Below, piece after piece: positions 25,957 through 34,928 of a stretch of DNA of 64,000 nt (position 1 is the first letter of the stretch; every line of letters starts with the position of its first letter). Source of the stretch: Trebonia sp963836195 (lineage in GTDB: Bacteria > Actinomycetota > Actinomycetes > Streptosporangiales > Streptosporangiaceae); NCBI GenBank assembly GCA_963836195.1, contig CAWIIX010000016.1:1-64000 (forward strand), in the 5' to 3' direction. The translations under genes and the position numbers were made by a program. Under the pieces are notes generated by a model that saw only the letters and a list, made by a program, of their open reading frames with translations, was not told the DNA's origin and searched no databases.

Positions 25957-26275
25957 ATGACTGCTGTCTCCGGTGACCTGCAGACCGCCCGTAACGCCAC
26001 CATCGACGAGCTCTTGGTGCTGCTGCGCGACCAGCAGGCGCGCAAGGTCGACGTCGTCGCATCCGCCTCGTCGGTGCGGGCCGAAGGCGGGTGCCTAGTC
26101 CTCGACGGGACGACGCCGGTGCTCGGGGCCGACGGGGTGACGATGACCACCGGGCGGTACCGGCCGACCGACGTGTGCGATGCGGGGATCGCCGACAAGC
26201 TCGGCATCCCGGCCGCCTACCTGCGCAAGACGCGCGACTGCCACCCGGCGCTGTTCGACCGGCAAGTCCGTCACT
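25957..26275 (+). pseudogene. DUF932-like (phage/plasmid TIGR03299-type) protein, truncated
   Basis: The frame starts at ATG 25957 with GGAAGGG upstream. About 105 residues match the N-terminus of DUF932-like proteins: ATIDELLVLLRDQQARKVDVV, VLDGTTPVLGADGVTMTTGRYRPTDVCDAGIADKLGIPAAYLRKTRD (landmarks) and LFDRQVR. Full proteins are about 300-400 aa and encoded on phages, plasmids and integrative elements. After about 26275 the frame runs into unrelated AT-richer sequence (LLMSLVLLLIFSHL), which marks a recombination junction. It is a mobile-element leftover. Confidence 0.65.
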
Positions 26276-26636
26276 GCTGCTCCCAGCACGCTCGATGGTT
26301 CGGCCGTGTCGCTCGGCGACAGAATTACTGGCCCTTATTGAAAACACGGAAAAAGGCAGCCAGCGGTTCATTCAGAGCAGCGGGTTCCTGGCTGCTCATG
26401 TCGTTGGTGCTGCTTCTTATTTTTTCACATCTGCACTACTCAGCCACAGCGTAGATGGGTAATGACACCTGTCACTCAAGTCACACGATGTTCGTAATAA
26501 AACGCGCTTGCCTCACGCCCGTTTCTCACAAACTTATTAACTCTCGCGAGCTGGGCCTTATCGCTGGACGCATTCTGCTGCGGTTGGCTATCCTGCGTGA
26601 TGACCTGGTTACGTAATCGCGATGGGGGTGGCTCCG

Positions 26637-26930
26637 ATGAGTGCTGATCTTCAGCTGACAAGCCAGGTGCTCGATGACCTGATCTCCGGTCTTTCCGGGT
26701 TCAGCGGCCGGCTCGGGGCGGCGTGCGCGGATATCCGCAACGGTGACAGTGCCATAGCCGGGACCGATCCATTGGCCGGGCAGGTTCATGGGTTCGCCGG
26801 AAGCTGGCAGTACGGGCTCACGCAGCTCGGTCAGCACGGAACCGCCTGCGTGGGCATGCTCCGGCAAGTCGGCACCGCATTCGACCGTCTTGACCGTGAA
26901 CTGACAAGCGGTCTTGCCCGTAGTAAATGA
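26637..26930 (+). CDS. WXG100-like type VII secretion protein
   Basis: 97 aa from ATG 26637 (MSADLQLTSQVLDDLISGLSGF), preceded by GGGGGTGG. It is helical and the size of ESAT-6/WXG100 proteins. The turn region FAGSWQYGLTQLGQH carries the Trp and nearby Gly in a G-x-W arrangement rather than canonical WxG. There is no signal peptide. The stop abuts the next gene's start by one base, so the two are coupled. It is probably the small secreted partner of the larger protein that follows, for export by the FtsK/EccC ATPase encoded downstream. Confidence 0.8.
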   Translation: MSADLQLTSQVLDDLISGLSGFSGRLGAACADIRNGDSAIAGTDPLAGQVHGFAGSWQYGLTQLGQHGTACVGMLRQVGTAFDRLDRELTSGLARSK

Positions 26931-26931
26931 T

Positions 26932-28206
26932 ATGGGAGACCTGTATCCGAACCTGGGCTTCGACCCGTGCCCGGGCGACCTGTCAGGCTATGAGGCCCTC
27001 GCGGCCTACGCGAGCCGGTCAGCGGCCACGCTGACAGACGCTGCGCGGACCCTGGCGTCGGCGGGGTCAGACCAGTGGCGCGGCCAGGCCGCCGATGCTT
27101 TCCGCGCTCACGTGCACAGCGACGTGCTGCCGCTGGCCAGTAAGGCCGCCGGGTCCGTCGGCCAGGCCGCTGCGGCACTGCATGAGTGGGCGGTGACGCT
27201 GGCCTCCCTGCAAGATGAGGCGCGCGCCCTGGACCGGCAGGCGGCACCGCAACAGGCTCAACTCACCGCCATGCTCCGGTCAGCCGGGCTCCCCGCGACT
27301 GCGCGGCCGCCATACGCTGCCAAGCTCACGACGACGCAACAGGCACAGGTGGATGCGGCCACCACCGCTCTGAGCGGGATCACCGCCCGGGCGAACCAAC
27401 TCCATGCCGAATACCTCACCGCCGTAGCGCGGGCCGGCAGCCAGCTTCAGGATGCCGGAAACATGGCACCCCAGCCGCCGGGTCTGTTCTCCAGTCTGTG
27501 GCACGATGCGACATCCGACTGGGACGGCATCGTCGGCAAGGCAAGCGATTTCGTCCACGATAAAGCGCTCCTCGAGTTCATCTCCGGCGTCGCTAACATC
27601 GTCGCCACGGTGGCCGGGCTGCTGGCACTGATTCCGCCGTTGAGCATCATCTTCGCGCCCATCGCGCTGACAGCGGCCATCTTCGCCTTGGGGGCCGATG
27701 CACTGCTGGCCGGGTTTGACCACGGGAGCTGGAGCGCGGTAGCCCTGGACACGGTGGCGGTGGTGGGAGGCGAGGCCTGGATCAAGTCGGCCAGCAAGCT
27801 GTCGGAAATCTATAAGGCGTCAGAGTTGACCAGCGTTATGACGAAGGCGCCCACCTGGGCTGGCGTCGCCATCAAGGTCCCCCTGGTCACAAAGATCCCG
27901 GTGGCAGGCAAAGCCATCGCTGACGCGGAGCAAAGCGTCGAGGTGGCACCCGGCCTATTCCGAATGATTGGCGCATCGCTGAAGGAAACGGCTGGGGATG
28001 GCAAGGATATGGCTGCGCTGACTAAGGTCAAGGACTTCGGGAACAAAGGCGCCTGGCGGGGAGTCGACATCGTCAGCGGCCAGCTCACCTGGACGGCAAG
28101 CGCTGCGGGCATCCAGGCCATCCCCGGCAATGTCCGCACCTGGGTCGACAACGCCGCCACGGGCAAGAACCCATGGCAGGAAACAGCCGACGCGGCTGCG
28201 GGCTAA
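26932..28206 (+). CDS. Putative type VII-secreted substrate with N-terminal WXG module
   Basis: 424 aa from ATG 26932, one base after the previous stop. Residues about 1-110 form a helical WXG/T7SS-signal domain: NLGFDPCPGDLSGYEALAAYA, then DQWRGQAADAFRAHV with the WxG-like turn, then a second long helix. Residues about 210-260 are strongly hydrophobic (ANIVATVAGLLALIPPLSII, ALTAAIFALGADALLAGF), forming two membrane-spanning or membrane-inserting segments. The C-terminal 150 residues (KAPTWAGVAIKVPLVTKIP) have no recognised enzyme motif. The architecture matches actinobacterial T7SS effectors with a membrane-active centre, although an integral structural role is possible. Confidence 0.82.
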   Translation: MGDLYPNLGFDPCPGDLSGYEALAAYASRSAATLTDAARTLASAGSDQWRGQAADAFRAHVHSDVLPLASKAAGSVGQAAAALHEWAVTLASLQDEARALDRQAAPQQAQLTAMLRSAGLPATARPPYAAKLTTTQQAQVDAATTALSGITARANQLHAEYLTAVARAGSQLQDAGNMAPQPPGLFSSLWHDATSDWDGIVGKASDFVHDKALLEFISGVANIVATVAGLLALIPPLSIIFAPIALTAAIFALGADALLAGFDHGSWSAVALDTVAVVGGEAWIKSASKLSEIYKASELTSVMTKAPTWAGVAIKVPLVTKIPVAGKAIADAEQSVEVAPGLFRMIGASLKETAGDGKDMAALTKVKDFGNKGAWRGVDIVSGQLTWTASAAGIQAIPGNVRTWVDNAATGKNPWQETADAAAG

Positions 28207-28215
28207 GGAGATCAC

Positions 28216-28644
28216 ATGACCCCACACGACCGAGAGCTGCTCCGTCCCGAAGATGCGACCTCGCTTGAGGAATTCCAGGCGCGCCGTGTTGTCGAGCAAG
28301 CGCAAATCCGGGGGATGAACGGCTCCTGGAAGCGCCTTGGCGCGATCACTCTCGGCGGCGTCGTCGGTTTCGTGGCGATCGTCTGCTGGGGCTCCGCATT
28401 TATCGGCGGCTTTACCAGCGCTAGCTGGTTTTTCCTTGTACTGGCGATCGGTTTCACGCTCTGGTTCCTGCGGATCTTCGGGAGGATCGAGCTGCGGGGG
28501 GTGCGGGGCTCGAAGCGGTACATGCAGCTGGACCGGCTGAGCAAGGACTGGCAGGCCCGGGCCAGAAGCGGAGAGATCCCGGAGACGGGACCGGGCGGCC
28601 CGAAGGTATGGCGCGACCAGCTGGATGAGGCGGAGACCAGCTAA
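28216..28644 (+). CDS. Small two-span membrane protein of the T7SS locus
   Basis: 142 aa with AAGGAGA just before the ATG. Two hydrophobic helices (GAITLGGVVGFVAIVCWGSA and SWFFLVLAIGFTLWFLRIF) are at about residues 41-62 and 70-90. The N-terminus is charged, and the C-terminus is basic, then acidic (LDRLSKDWQARARSGEIPE). I do not recognise a family. Its position 10 bp after the substrate gene and directly before the next gene (adjacent stop and start) places it in the secretion operon, perhaps as an accessory or immunity-like membrane partner. Confidence 0.8.
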   Translation: MTPHDRELLRPEDATSLEEFQARRVVEQAQIRGMNGSWKRLGAITLGGVVGFVAIVCWGSAFIGGFTSASWFFLVLAIGFTLWFLRIFGRIELRGVRGSKRYMQLDRLSKDWQARARSGEIPETGPGGPKVWRDQLDEAETS

Positions 28645-29637
28645 ATGCCGGATCTCCCCGTGGCAGGCTGCGTGCTGCGCGCCCGAGTGCCTGAGGGGAT
28701 TTTTACGCTGGCGATCGAGGCGGACGATGTTGCCGCCGCGGCCGAGCATGCCGCCTTCGCCGACCGTTGCCGGCCGCTGCTGCTGGGCGCGGTCGGCGGC
28801 GATGCGGAAGAGGCGGCATGGCTGCGGACTGAACTGATCGGCCAGTTGGGCGCGATGCGCAGCAGTGCCGCCGCCGACGGGCTCGGCTACCTCGGGGCAC
28901 TGGCTGGCAATCAAGACGGGCACCCGGTCATGATCCTGCTGGGGATAGCGGCAACACCGTTCGTGTTCCCGTCCGGCATCGATCCGGCGAGCCTTCTTGT
29001 CGCCATGCTTCGCGCCCAGTACCCCGTGGCGGCAGTGGAGGAGTTCGCCACCGAGCGCGGCACAGGCGTCGGCATCCGCCGCTGCGAGGAGACGGCGCTC
29101 CCGGCGCCGGTCGGCCAGCCGGCCGCGATTGCGGCGGGGATATCCCAGGCTCTGGTTCCGTTCCCGGAAGCCGGCCTCCTCGGCACGGTCACGGGGTTTT
29201 GCTACTCACCGGCCGACATTGACGTGGCCACGGTCTTCACCGCGACTATTGCCCACCACATGACTGTGGTCCCGGACGGGCAGGCAGCGGGCTTACCCGG
29301 CGGGCACGGTAACGGTGACGAGATTGCCGTCACCGGTATTCAGCAGGCAGCGTCCCGGCCGCGGTGGCTGCCCGATGAGGTCGCGCGGGAGCCGCATTCC
29401 GATCAGGTCACCCTCGGGCAGCGCGGACGGCGCGGTCAGGCAGCCGCGCCGGGACCGTTTGGCCTCGACCTGCCAGCCGCCGAAGCCGATGCCGATGCTC
29501 TCCGATTCGCCGGCGAAGATCAGCGCCCGCCCGGCGTCGGCCCCGAAGGCGATCAGGCGGCTCAGTTCGCTTCCGGCATCGCAATCGCGCAGGATCTCGG
29601 CGTCGTCGATCAGCACAACGCAGGGTCCGCTCGATGA
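28645..29637 (+). CDS. T7SS-locus protein of unknown function; 3' end antisense to eccC
   Basis: 330 codons starting at the base after the previous stop. Residues 1-215 look authentic: CVLRARVPEGIFTLAIEADDVA, DGLGYLGALAGNQDGHPVMILLGIAATPFVFP and LVPFPEAGLLGTVTGFCYSPADIDVATVF (landmarks). From about 29293 the frame runs antisense through the 3' end of the ATPase gene for 345 bp. The last 115 residues are low-complexity and probably not native. No family is recognised. It may be a chaperone or adaptor of the secretion system, by location only. Confidence 0.7.
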   Translation: MPDLPVAGCVLRARVPEGIFTLAIEADDVAAAAEHAAFADRCRPLLLGAVGGDAEEAAWLRTELIGQLGAMRSSAAADGLGYLGALAGNQDGHPVMILLGIAATPFVFPSGIDPASLLVAMLRAQYPVAAVEEFATERGTGVGIRRCEETALPAPVGQPAAIAAGISQALVPFPEAGLLGTVTGFCYSPADIDVATVFTATIAHHMTVVPDGQAAGLPGGHGNGDEIAVTGIQQAASRPRWLPDEVAREPHSDQVTLGQRGRRGQAAAPGPFGLDLPAAEADADALRFAGEDQRPPGVGPEGDQAAQFASGIAIAQDLGVVDQHNAGSAR

Positions 29638-32600
29638 GCTGAGTACTGCCGTTAGTTCTTCCGCGCCAAGCGCAGGCGTATCGAACGACCGCAGGACACC
29701 AGGCGCGCCGGCGAGCGCGCGCAGCGGGGACGGCCGCGGTGTCACGAGCACGACGGGGGTGCCCACTGCCAGCAACGAGCGTGCCATGGACAGCAAGATG
29801 GTGGACCGCCCCGACTTCGCCGGACCCGCCACGATGAAACAAGGCGCTCCCGCGCCCAGGTCCGGGCCCAGCGCTGCCAGGGTGTCGCCGCCGACCCCTA
29901 CCAGGCCCCAGAGCGGCCCGGCGGGGACCGGCCGCAGCCGCCAAGCGTCGATGAATGTCACGTGCGACGGCAGCACCTCCACCCGGAACGGCCGCCGCGC
30001 TGGGTGGATCTCCTCGCGTGCCCGGCAGTGCGCCGCGATGGCCTGGAGCGCAGCTATTTGCCCTTGCCCGGATGCGTCGGGTGCGAGCAGGGCCACTTGC
30101 AGCTCGGTGCCGGAGCCGCCGCGGAACGCGCGTCCTGACGGCAGGTTGTCCGGCAGGTCGCGGGGGTTGAGTCCGGCCAGGCGGTAGTCGTCTTTTTCGG
30201 CCAGCTTGAAGATGAGCTTCTCCTCGCACAGCGAGGAGATGCGGCCGAGGAGCAGGGAGCGGTCGCCGGTCATGATCAGGTGCATGCCGACGCTGGCTCC
30301 TTCGGTGAGCAGCCGGGTGAGGATTTCGGTGAGGCTCCCGGCTTCGAGTTCCCCTAGCGTTGAGGTGAATCCCTCCCATCGGTCGAGCAGCACGACAATG
30401 TGGGGCAGCCGCTCTGCCTCGGCAACGGCGGCCCGCTGTTCCCGGATGTCGCCGAGCCCGGCCATGGCGAGCAGTTCCTGCCGCCGGTTGAGCTCGGCCG
30501 CCAGGCGCTTGAGCAGCCGGGCGGCGCGCTCGGCCTGCGCGCGGCTGACGACGGCGCCGCAGTGCGGGATGTCGGCCAGCGGCAGCAGGGCACCGTTGCC
30601 GCAGTCGATCCCGTAGAGGTGGACGTCCGCGGGGCTGTGCGTCAGCGCGAGGGCGCCGGCGATCGTCCGCAGCAGCTGCGACCGTCCTGACCGCGGCGCG
30701 CCAGCCGCCATGAGGTGGGTGAAGGCGTCCAGGTCAAGGATTGCCGACTGCTGCTGTTGGACGGCCGGCAGGTCGACCAGTCCGAACACGCACGGAAGCG
30801 CGTTGCCAGCGGGCCGGTCGCGGTCGGGGTACGTCGGCATGACGTCCTGCAGGAGCAGGCTCGGCGGGAGCGGCTCCAGCCACGGACGGTGCGGCAGCGG
30901 GATCCGCAGCCCGCCGGCCGCCTGCCGAATTTGCTCGACCAGGACCGTCAGGTCGGTGATCTCCGCTTCGCGGCGTACGTCCCCGGTAGGCCGGGCCGCT
31001 TCCGGCTTGCCCAGGCCACCCCAGTCCAGCGGCACCACCCACGGCCTGGATGTAATCGCCGGTCCGGTGCCCGGCCGCCGGCCGCCGACCCGCCCGGCCT
31101 GGAACGGGACAAGGGAGGCGTGGCCGAGCCGTACGTAGGCCCGGCCTGGATGGGACTGGGCGATGGTGGCGGCGTCGGGGACGCCGATGACGTCGGCGCT
31201 GTCGGCCGGGTCGGTGACGCGCAACGCGATCCGCAGGTTGGTGTTGGCGCGGATCTCCTGGGAGACCACGCCGGACGGGCGCTGGGTTGCCAGGATGAGG
31301 TGGATGCCGAGGGACCGGCCGCGCTGGGCGATGTTCACCAGGCCGCTAACGAAGTCCGGCAGGTCCCGCACCATGGACGCGAACTCGTCGATGACGATGA
31401 CCAGCCGCGGCAGCGGCCGGGCCTGCCGCTTGTCCACGAGCAGCTGGTAGTCCTCGATGTCTTTGGCCCCGGCCGCGGCCAGGATGTGCTCGCGGCGGGT
31501 CAGCTCGGCCGACAGCGACGCCAGCGCCCGTTCGACCTGGTGCGGGTCCAGGTCGGTGACCATGCCGACGGTGTGAGGCAGCTGCGCACAGTCGGCGAAC
31601 GCGCTGCCGCCCTTGTAGTCGACGAGCACGAATGTCATTTCATCGGGCCGGTTGGCGACCGCGAGGGAGGCGACGATCGTCTGCAGGAGCTCCGACTTCC
31701 CCGACCCGGTGGTGCCCGCGATCAGCGCGTGCGGCCCGTCTTTGCTGATGTCGATGCTGAAGGGGCCGTCGTAGGACTCGCCGATGACTGCCCGCGTGGA
31801 CCGGCCAGCCGCCCGCCAGTGCCTCGCGATCCCGATGGCGGCGGGCGGCTCCATGCCTAGCACGTCCAACAGCCGGGCCGAGTCCGGCAGCACCGAGGCC
31901 TCATCGCTGTTGCTGACATCGCGGATCGGCGCGATCGACCGGGCCAGCTCGCCGCACCAGTCCGGCGGCACCAGGTCCGGCCTGATCTGGGGCAGAGTCG
32001 CGGCCATCGCCTGCTGGACGCGGACCCGGTCGCCATCCACGACGACGACCGCCTGGCATTCGGCCGGCAGCAGCCGTTCGTCGGTGTCCAGGCAGATGGC
32101 GTAGACGCCGACCTGCGGGCCTTCCTGGAGCACCTGGACTGTTCCTGGCAGCGCTCGCAGCTTGCGGGACCCGTCGAAGATCACCACGATGTCGGGCCGG
32201 AACCGGGCGTCCTGCGGCCCGGCGTCCCTGGCCGCCTGCTGGCGCGCGGCGATGATGGCGAGCAGTTCCGCGATTCTGGTGGCGACCGACTGCGCGTCGT
32301 TGCCGATCAGCATGGCGCAGTCCTGCCCGGCGTCCGGGCGGCAGTGCGGCAGCCAGCGCGCCCATTCCCAGCTTGCTTTCCCCGAGGAGTCCGTGAGCAG
32401 GTACAACCGCAGGTCATTAGGACTGTGCAGCACGGCGGCCTGGGCCAAGAGCCAGCGGCCGGCTGCCCGTGGGATGTCCCCGGGTCCGGCCACCCCGATC
32501 ACGCCCCGGCCGGGCAGTGCGATAGTGACCGGGGCGTCCGGGATGGGCCACACGACTTGCCGCCGGTGCTCGTCCTGCTCAGGATCGGTCAGCTCCACGC

Positions 32601-33780
32601 TTGAGGGCAGGTCGGCCGTCCCGACCCGGAGCACCAGGTAGTCGGGGTCGGCGCGGCGCCGCTCCCACAGCCGGCGCCGCGGCCCGACGGCGATCGAACG
32701 CACCGCGGCCGGATCAGGGAACTGAGCGGCCCGTTGCGCGCGCTCTGCTTCCAGGGCTTCCCGGGCGTCGTGCTCGATTCGGGCCTTGTGCTCCCGGTAG
32801 GCCGCCGCCTGCCGGGCGGCGGTCTTGCGGCCGTGCCCGCGCTCGCTGAGCTGGCTGCCGATCAGCATGACCGGGCTCAGCCCGGCCATGGCCAGCAGGT
32901 ACACCTGATGCAGGAAGTAGGCCATGGCGACGCCCATGACCAGCGGGACCGCGGCCATCAGGAATGGGAGCGGGCGGCGCTCACCCGCCGACGGCGGAGC
33001 GGGAAGCTGGAACCGGGCAGCGCGCTCGGGTGGCAGCAGCCGCGGCGGCCGGTTGAAGTCGAGACCGGAGCCGTCCGCCGACGGATGCAGGGCCGCGTCC
33101 GGCGGCCGGTAGTACGCCAGCCCGAGCAGGCAGCGGCCGACGGCGACGAACTGGCCCGGCCGCCACTGCGCGGCGGCCGTGAGCGGCTCGCGGTCCAGGG
33201 CGGCTTCCACGCCCTCAAAGGGGGCGACCTGGCAGCGGCCCCGACCGTCGACGAACACGCGCAGGGCGCTGGGGGCAGCAGCCTCGTCCCACAGGCACAC
33301 CCGCACCGGGCCGCTGCCGATATCGGCGTATCCGGCGGCCAGCCAGTAGATCGAGCCGGTGCCGGGTCCGCTCACCACCCGGATCTCTACCAGCCCGCCC
33401 GGCTCTGCTGTCATGCCGCCCTCGGGGCTGCCCAGGCCAAGGACCGCCCCGTCCCTGATCGGGGATTCCAGCAAGGTGCGCTGAGGGGGGACGGGCAGGC
33501 CGCTGATGTACAGCGGGACCGCCCGGGGCTGGCCGGGATCCGGGGAGGCCATGGCGAGCGAGCCGTGCTGGCGGGGATCAGGGAATCGGAGTACCCGCGC
33601 CCCGGGCCCGCCGCCAGCACCGATCGACGGGGGACCCGGCGCGGTCCAGTCGCTGCCCATGAAGCGCTCAAGCTCGGCGGCGACTCGGGCCACCGGTGTC
33701 GCCGGGTCGGCCTCGAGCACGACATCCGCCGTCCGCGCCGCGCCCGGTGACACAACCGTCAGCGCCAGCCGCATGATCAT
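29293..33780 (-). CDS. eccC: Type VII secretion FtsK/SpoIIIE ATPase (EccC/EssC-type)
   Basis: 1495 aa, one chain, as in EssC-like or fused EccCaCb proteins. The N-terminus has two beta-rich FHA-like modules (about 1-120 and 140-245), then a hydrophobic hairpin at about 270-315 (FLMAAVPLVMGVAMAYFLHQ). Three P-loop domains follow. D1 has a full Walker A (GTTGSGKSE, about 687) and Walker B (LVIVIDEFASM, about 797). D2 (GAPRSGRSQ, about 1030) and D3 (GPAKSGRST, about 1323) have Arg where the P-loop Lys should be, so only D1 is expected to hydrolyse ATP efficiently. This pattern is seen in the family. It powers export of WXG100-type substrates. No eccB, eccD, eccE or mycP gene lies in the window. 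Confidence 0.93.
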   Translation of the reverse strand: MIMRLALTVVSPGAARTADVVLEADPATPVARVAAELERFMGSDWTAPGPPSIGAGGGPGARVLRFPDPRQHGSLAMASPDPGQPRAVPLYISGLPVPPQRTLLESPIRDGAVLGLGSPEGGMTAEPGGLVEIRVVSGPGTGSIYWLAAGYADIGSGPVRVCLWDEAAAPSALRVFVDGRGRCQVAPFEGVEAALDREPLTAAAQWRPGQFVAVGRCLLGLAYYRPPDAALHPSADGSGLDFNRPPRLLPPERAARFQLPAPPSAGERRPLPFLMAAVPLVMGVAMAYFLHQVYLLAMAGLSPVMLIGSQLSERGHGRKTAARQAAAYREHKARIEHDAREALEAERAQRAAQFPDPAAVRSIAVGPRRRLWERRRADPDYLVLRVGTADLPSSVELTDPEQDEHRRQVVWPIPDAPVTIALPGRGVIGVAGPGDIPRAAGRWLLAQAAVLHSPNDLRLYLLTDSSGKASWEWARWLPHCRPDAGQDCAMLIGNDAQSVATRIAELLAIIAARQQAARDAGPQDARFRPDIVVIFDGSRKLRALPGTVQVLQEGPQVGVYAICLDTDERLLPAECQAVVVVDGDRVRVQQAMAATLPQIRPDLVPPDWCGELARSIAPIRDVSNSDEASVLPDSARLLDVLGMEPPAAIGIARHWRAAGRSTRAVIGESYDGPFSIDISKDGPHALIAGTTGSGKSELLQTIVASLAVANRPDEMTFVLVDYKGGSAFADCAQLPHTVGMVTDLDPHQVERALASLSAELTRREHILAAAGAKDIEDYQLLVDKRQARPLPRLVIVIDEFASMVRDLPDFVSGLVNIAQRGRSLGIHLILATQRPSGVVSQEIRANTNLRIALRVTDPADSADVIGVPDAATIAQSHPGRAYVRLGHASLVPFQAGRVGGRRPGTGPAITSRPWVVPLDWGGLGKPEAARPTGDVRREAEITDLTVLVEQIRQAAGGLRIPLPHRPWLEPLPPSLLLQDVMPTYPDRDRPAGNALPCVFGLVDLPAVQQQQSAILDLDAFTHLMAAGAPRSGRSQLLRTIAGALALTHSPADVHLYGIDCGNGALLPLADIPHCGAVVSRAQAERAARLLKRLAAELNRRQELLAMAGLGDIREQRAAVAEAERLPHIVVLLDRWEGFTSTLGELEAGSLTEILTRLLTEGASVGMHLIMTGDRSLLLGRISSLCEEKLIFKLAEKDDYRLAGLNPRDLPDNLPSGRAFRGGSGTELQVALLAPDASGQGQIAALQAIAAHCRAREEIHPARRPFRVEVLPSHVTFIDAWRLRPVPAGPLWGLVGVGGDTLAALGPDLGAGAPCFIVAGPAKSGRSTILLSMARSLLAVGTPVVLVTPRPSPLRALAGAPGVLRSFDTPALGAEELTAVLSSSSGPCVVLIDDAEILRDCDAGSELSRLIAFGADAGRALIFAGESESIGIGFGGWQVEAKRSRRGCLTAPSALPEGDLIGMRLPRDLIGQPPRPGRCLLNTGDGNLVTVTVPAG

Positions 33781-33867
33781 CCCTTCAATGCGGTATCCGG
33801 TACTGACACCGAGGCGGGCCGCTGCCGACGATCGTCGCGCGGAAGCGGCCGCCCGGGAGACGAGCCC

Positions 33868-34161
33868 TTACTTGATGGACGCGGCGAGCTGCGCGTCAGT
33901 CTCCTGGAACGCCCTAGCCGCCGCATCCAGGTACTGGCCCATGCCCATCAGGCCCTGGACCATCTTGGTCGCGCCGGTGTTGAACTCGGCATAGGACGCC
34001 TCGAACTGCCTGCTGGAGGAATCCGTCACGTAGCCGCTCGCGACCAGGTTGTCGACTAGCTGCTTGAGCCGGGCAAGATCCCCCTCTATCTGCTGCTCGC
34101 CCGCCTTCAGCTGGTTGGCGGCTGACTGCATGTCCGCATAGGTCACGTTCACGTTCGGCAC
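33868..34161 (-). CDS. WXG100-family protein
   Basis: 97 aa from GTG 34161, with AAAGGGAG seven bases upstream. The longer in-frame extension to 34422 lacks an RBS and is not used. VNVTYADMQSAANQLKAGEQQIEGDLARLKQLVDNLVASG, then a turn DSSSRQFEASYAEF, then a second helix ending MGQYLDAAARAFQETDAQLAASI give the two-helix hairpin of ESAT-6/CFP-10 proteins. The WxG turn is degenerate (no Trp). It is upstream of eccC on the same strand and should be a substrate or co-secreted partner. Confidence 0.88.
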   Translation of the reverse strand: MPNVNVTYADMQSAANQLKAGEQQIEGDLARLKQLVDNLVASGYVTDSSSRQFEASYAEFNTGATKMVQGLMGMGQYLDAAARAFQETDAQLAASIK

Positions 34162-34330
34162 TATCGGCTCCCTTTCTCGGCCTGCTGATATTGCCGCCAG
34201 GCAGCCCGGCAGCGTTCCGCTCTTGCCCTTGTACACGGACGGGAGGGCGATCCGGTTCATGTCCGGAACCCAGGAAGAATTAAGTAGGCGGTCCGAAATC
34301 ACCATGAGCTCCTCGCTGGCGGTGCCCCGA

Positions 34331-34928
34331 TTATGGAGAGCTCGCTTCTGCTGCAGGTACGGGATTTGCTGCTTCGAGATTGAACGTTGACACGACCGGA
34401 CGATGGCCGGATACAGGCTCATACTCTTCGATTACCTCATAACTCACGATGGCGCTAACGGGGAACGTGCTATATATCCTGTCACAGCGATACCGGAGCC
34501 CACCGGAATGCCCAACCGTGGGCCGCAGGTCTCGCAGATACCCGGCTACGTCCACGAATCCGGTCTCCTCGAGCGCATAGGCAGCCGACCGATCCAGCAC
34601 GCGGCGGCCATGTCCGGGCTCGATGCCGTTAAGTGTCGCTCCGGGTCGGTAACCGACAGCGCGTTCCAACTCCCGCCCGCTATCACGAACCCGTCCTTGG
34701 CGACCATGGCCAGGGCCTCGGCTTCCGCCAGGCGGATGGTCGGAGACGTTGGCGCCAGATGCGCGCTAACCAGATGGAACGTAGTGCCCGGCCACGGGGT
34801 GGCGACAACCAACCGGGCGACGGCATGCCAGAAGGGATATCCGTGCTCGTGCCGCTCGGCTATGACGCGAAGACCCGCGGACTCCCGGACGAATACGGCG
34901 AGATCGCCGCCCTGGTGAGGCGATGGCG
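34331..34928 (-). pseudogene. Endonuclease/exonuclease/phosphatase-family remnant
   Basis: Minus-strand sequence reads GGDLAVFVRESAGLRVIAE, then TTFHLVSAHLAPTSPTIRLAEAEALAMVAKDGFVIAGGSWNAL (landmarks; the catalytic H in SAHL and the WNA position, normally DWN/DFN, here SWN). After a frame change near 34640 it reads NGIEPGHGRRVLDRSAAYALEE, YRCDRIYSTFPV and GHRPVVSTFNL (catalytic D and H). The N-terminal third of the fold is missing. One frameshift, a lost Asp before WN and an absent N-terminus together mark it as a dead gene. Confidence 0.75.

Noticed and set aside
30715..31860. 381-codon frame opposite to eccC
   Set aside because: It is antisense to the conserved ATPase domains, has no RBS or family signature and biased composition.
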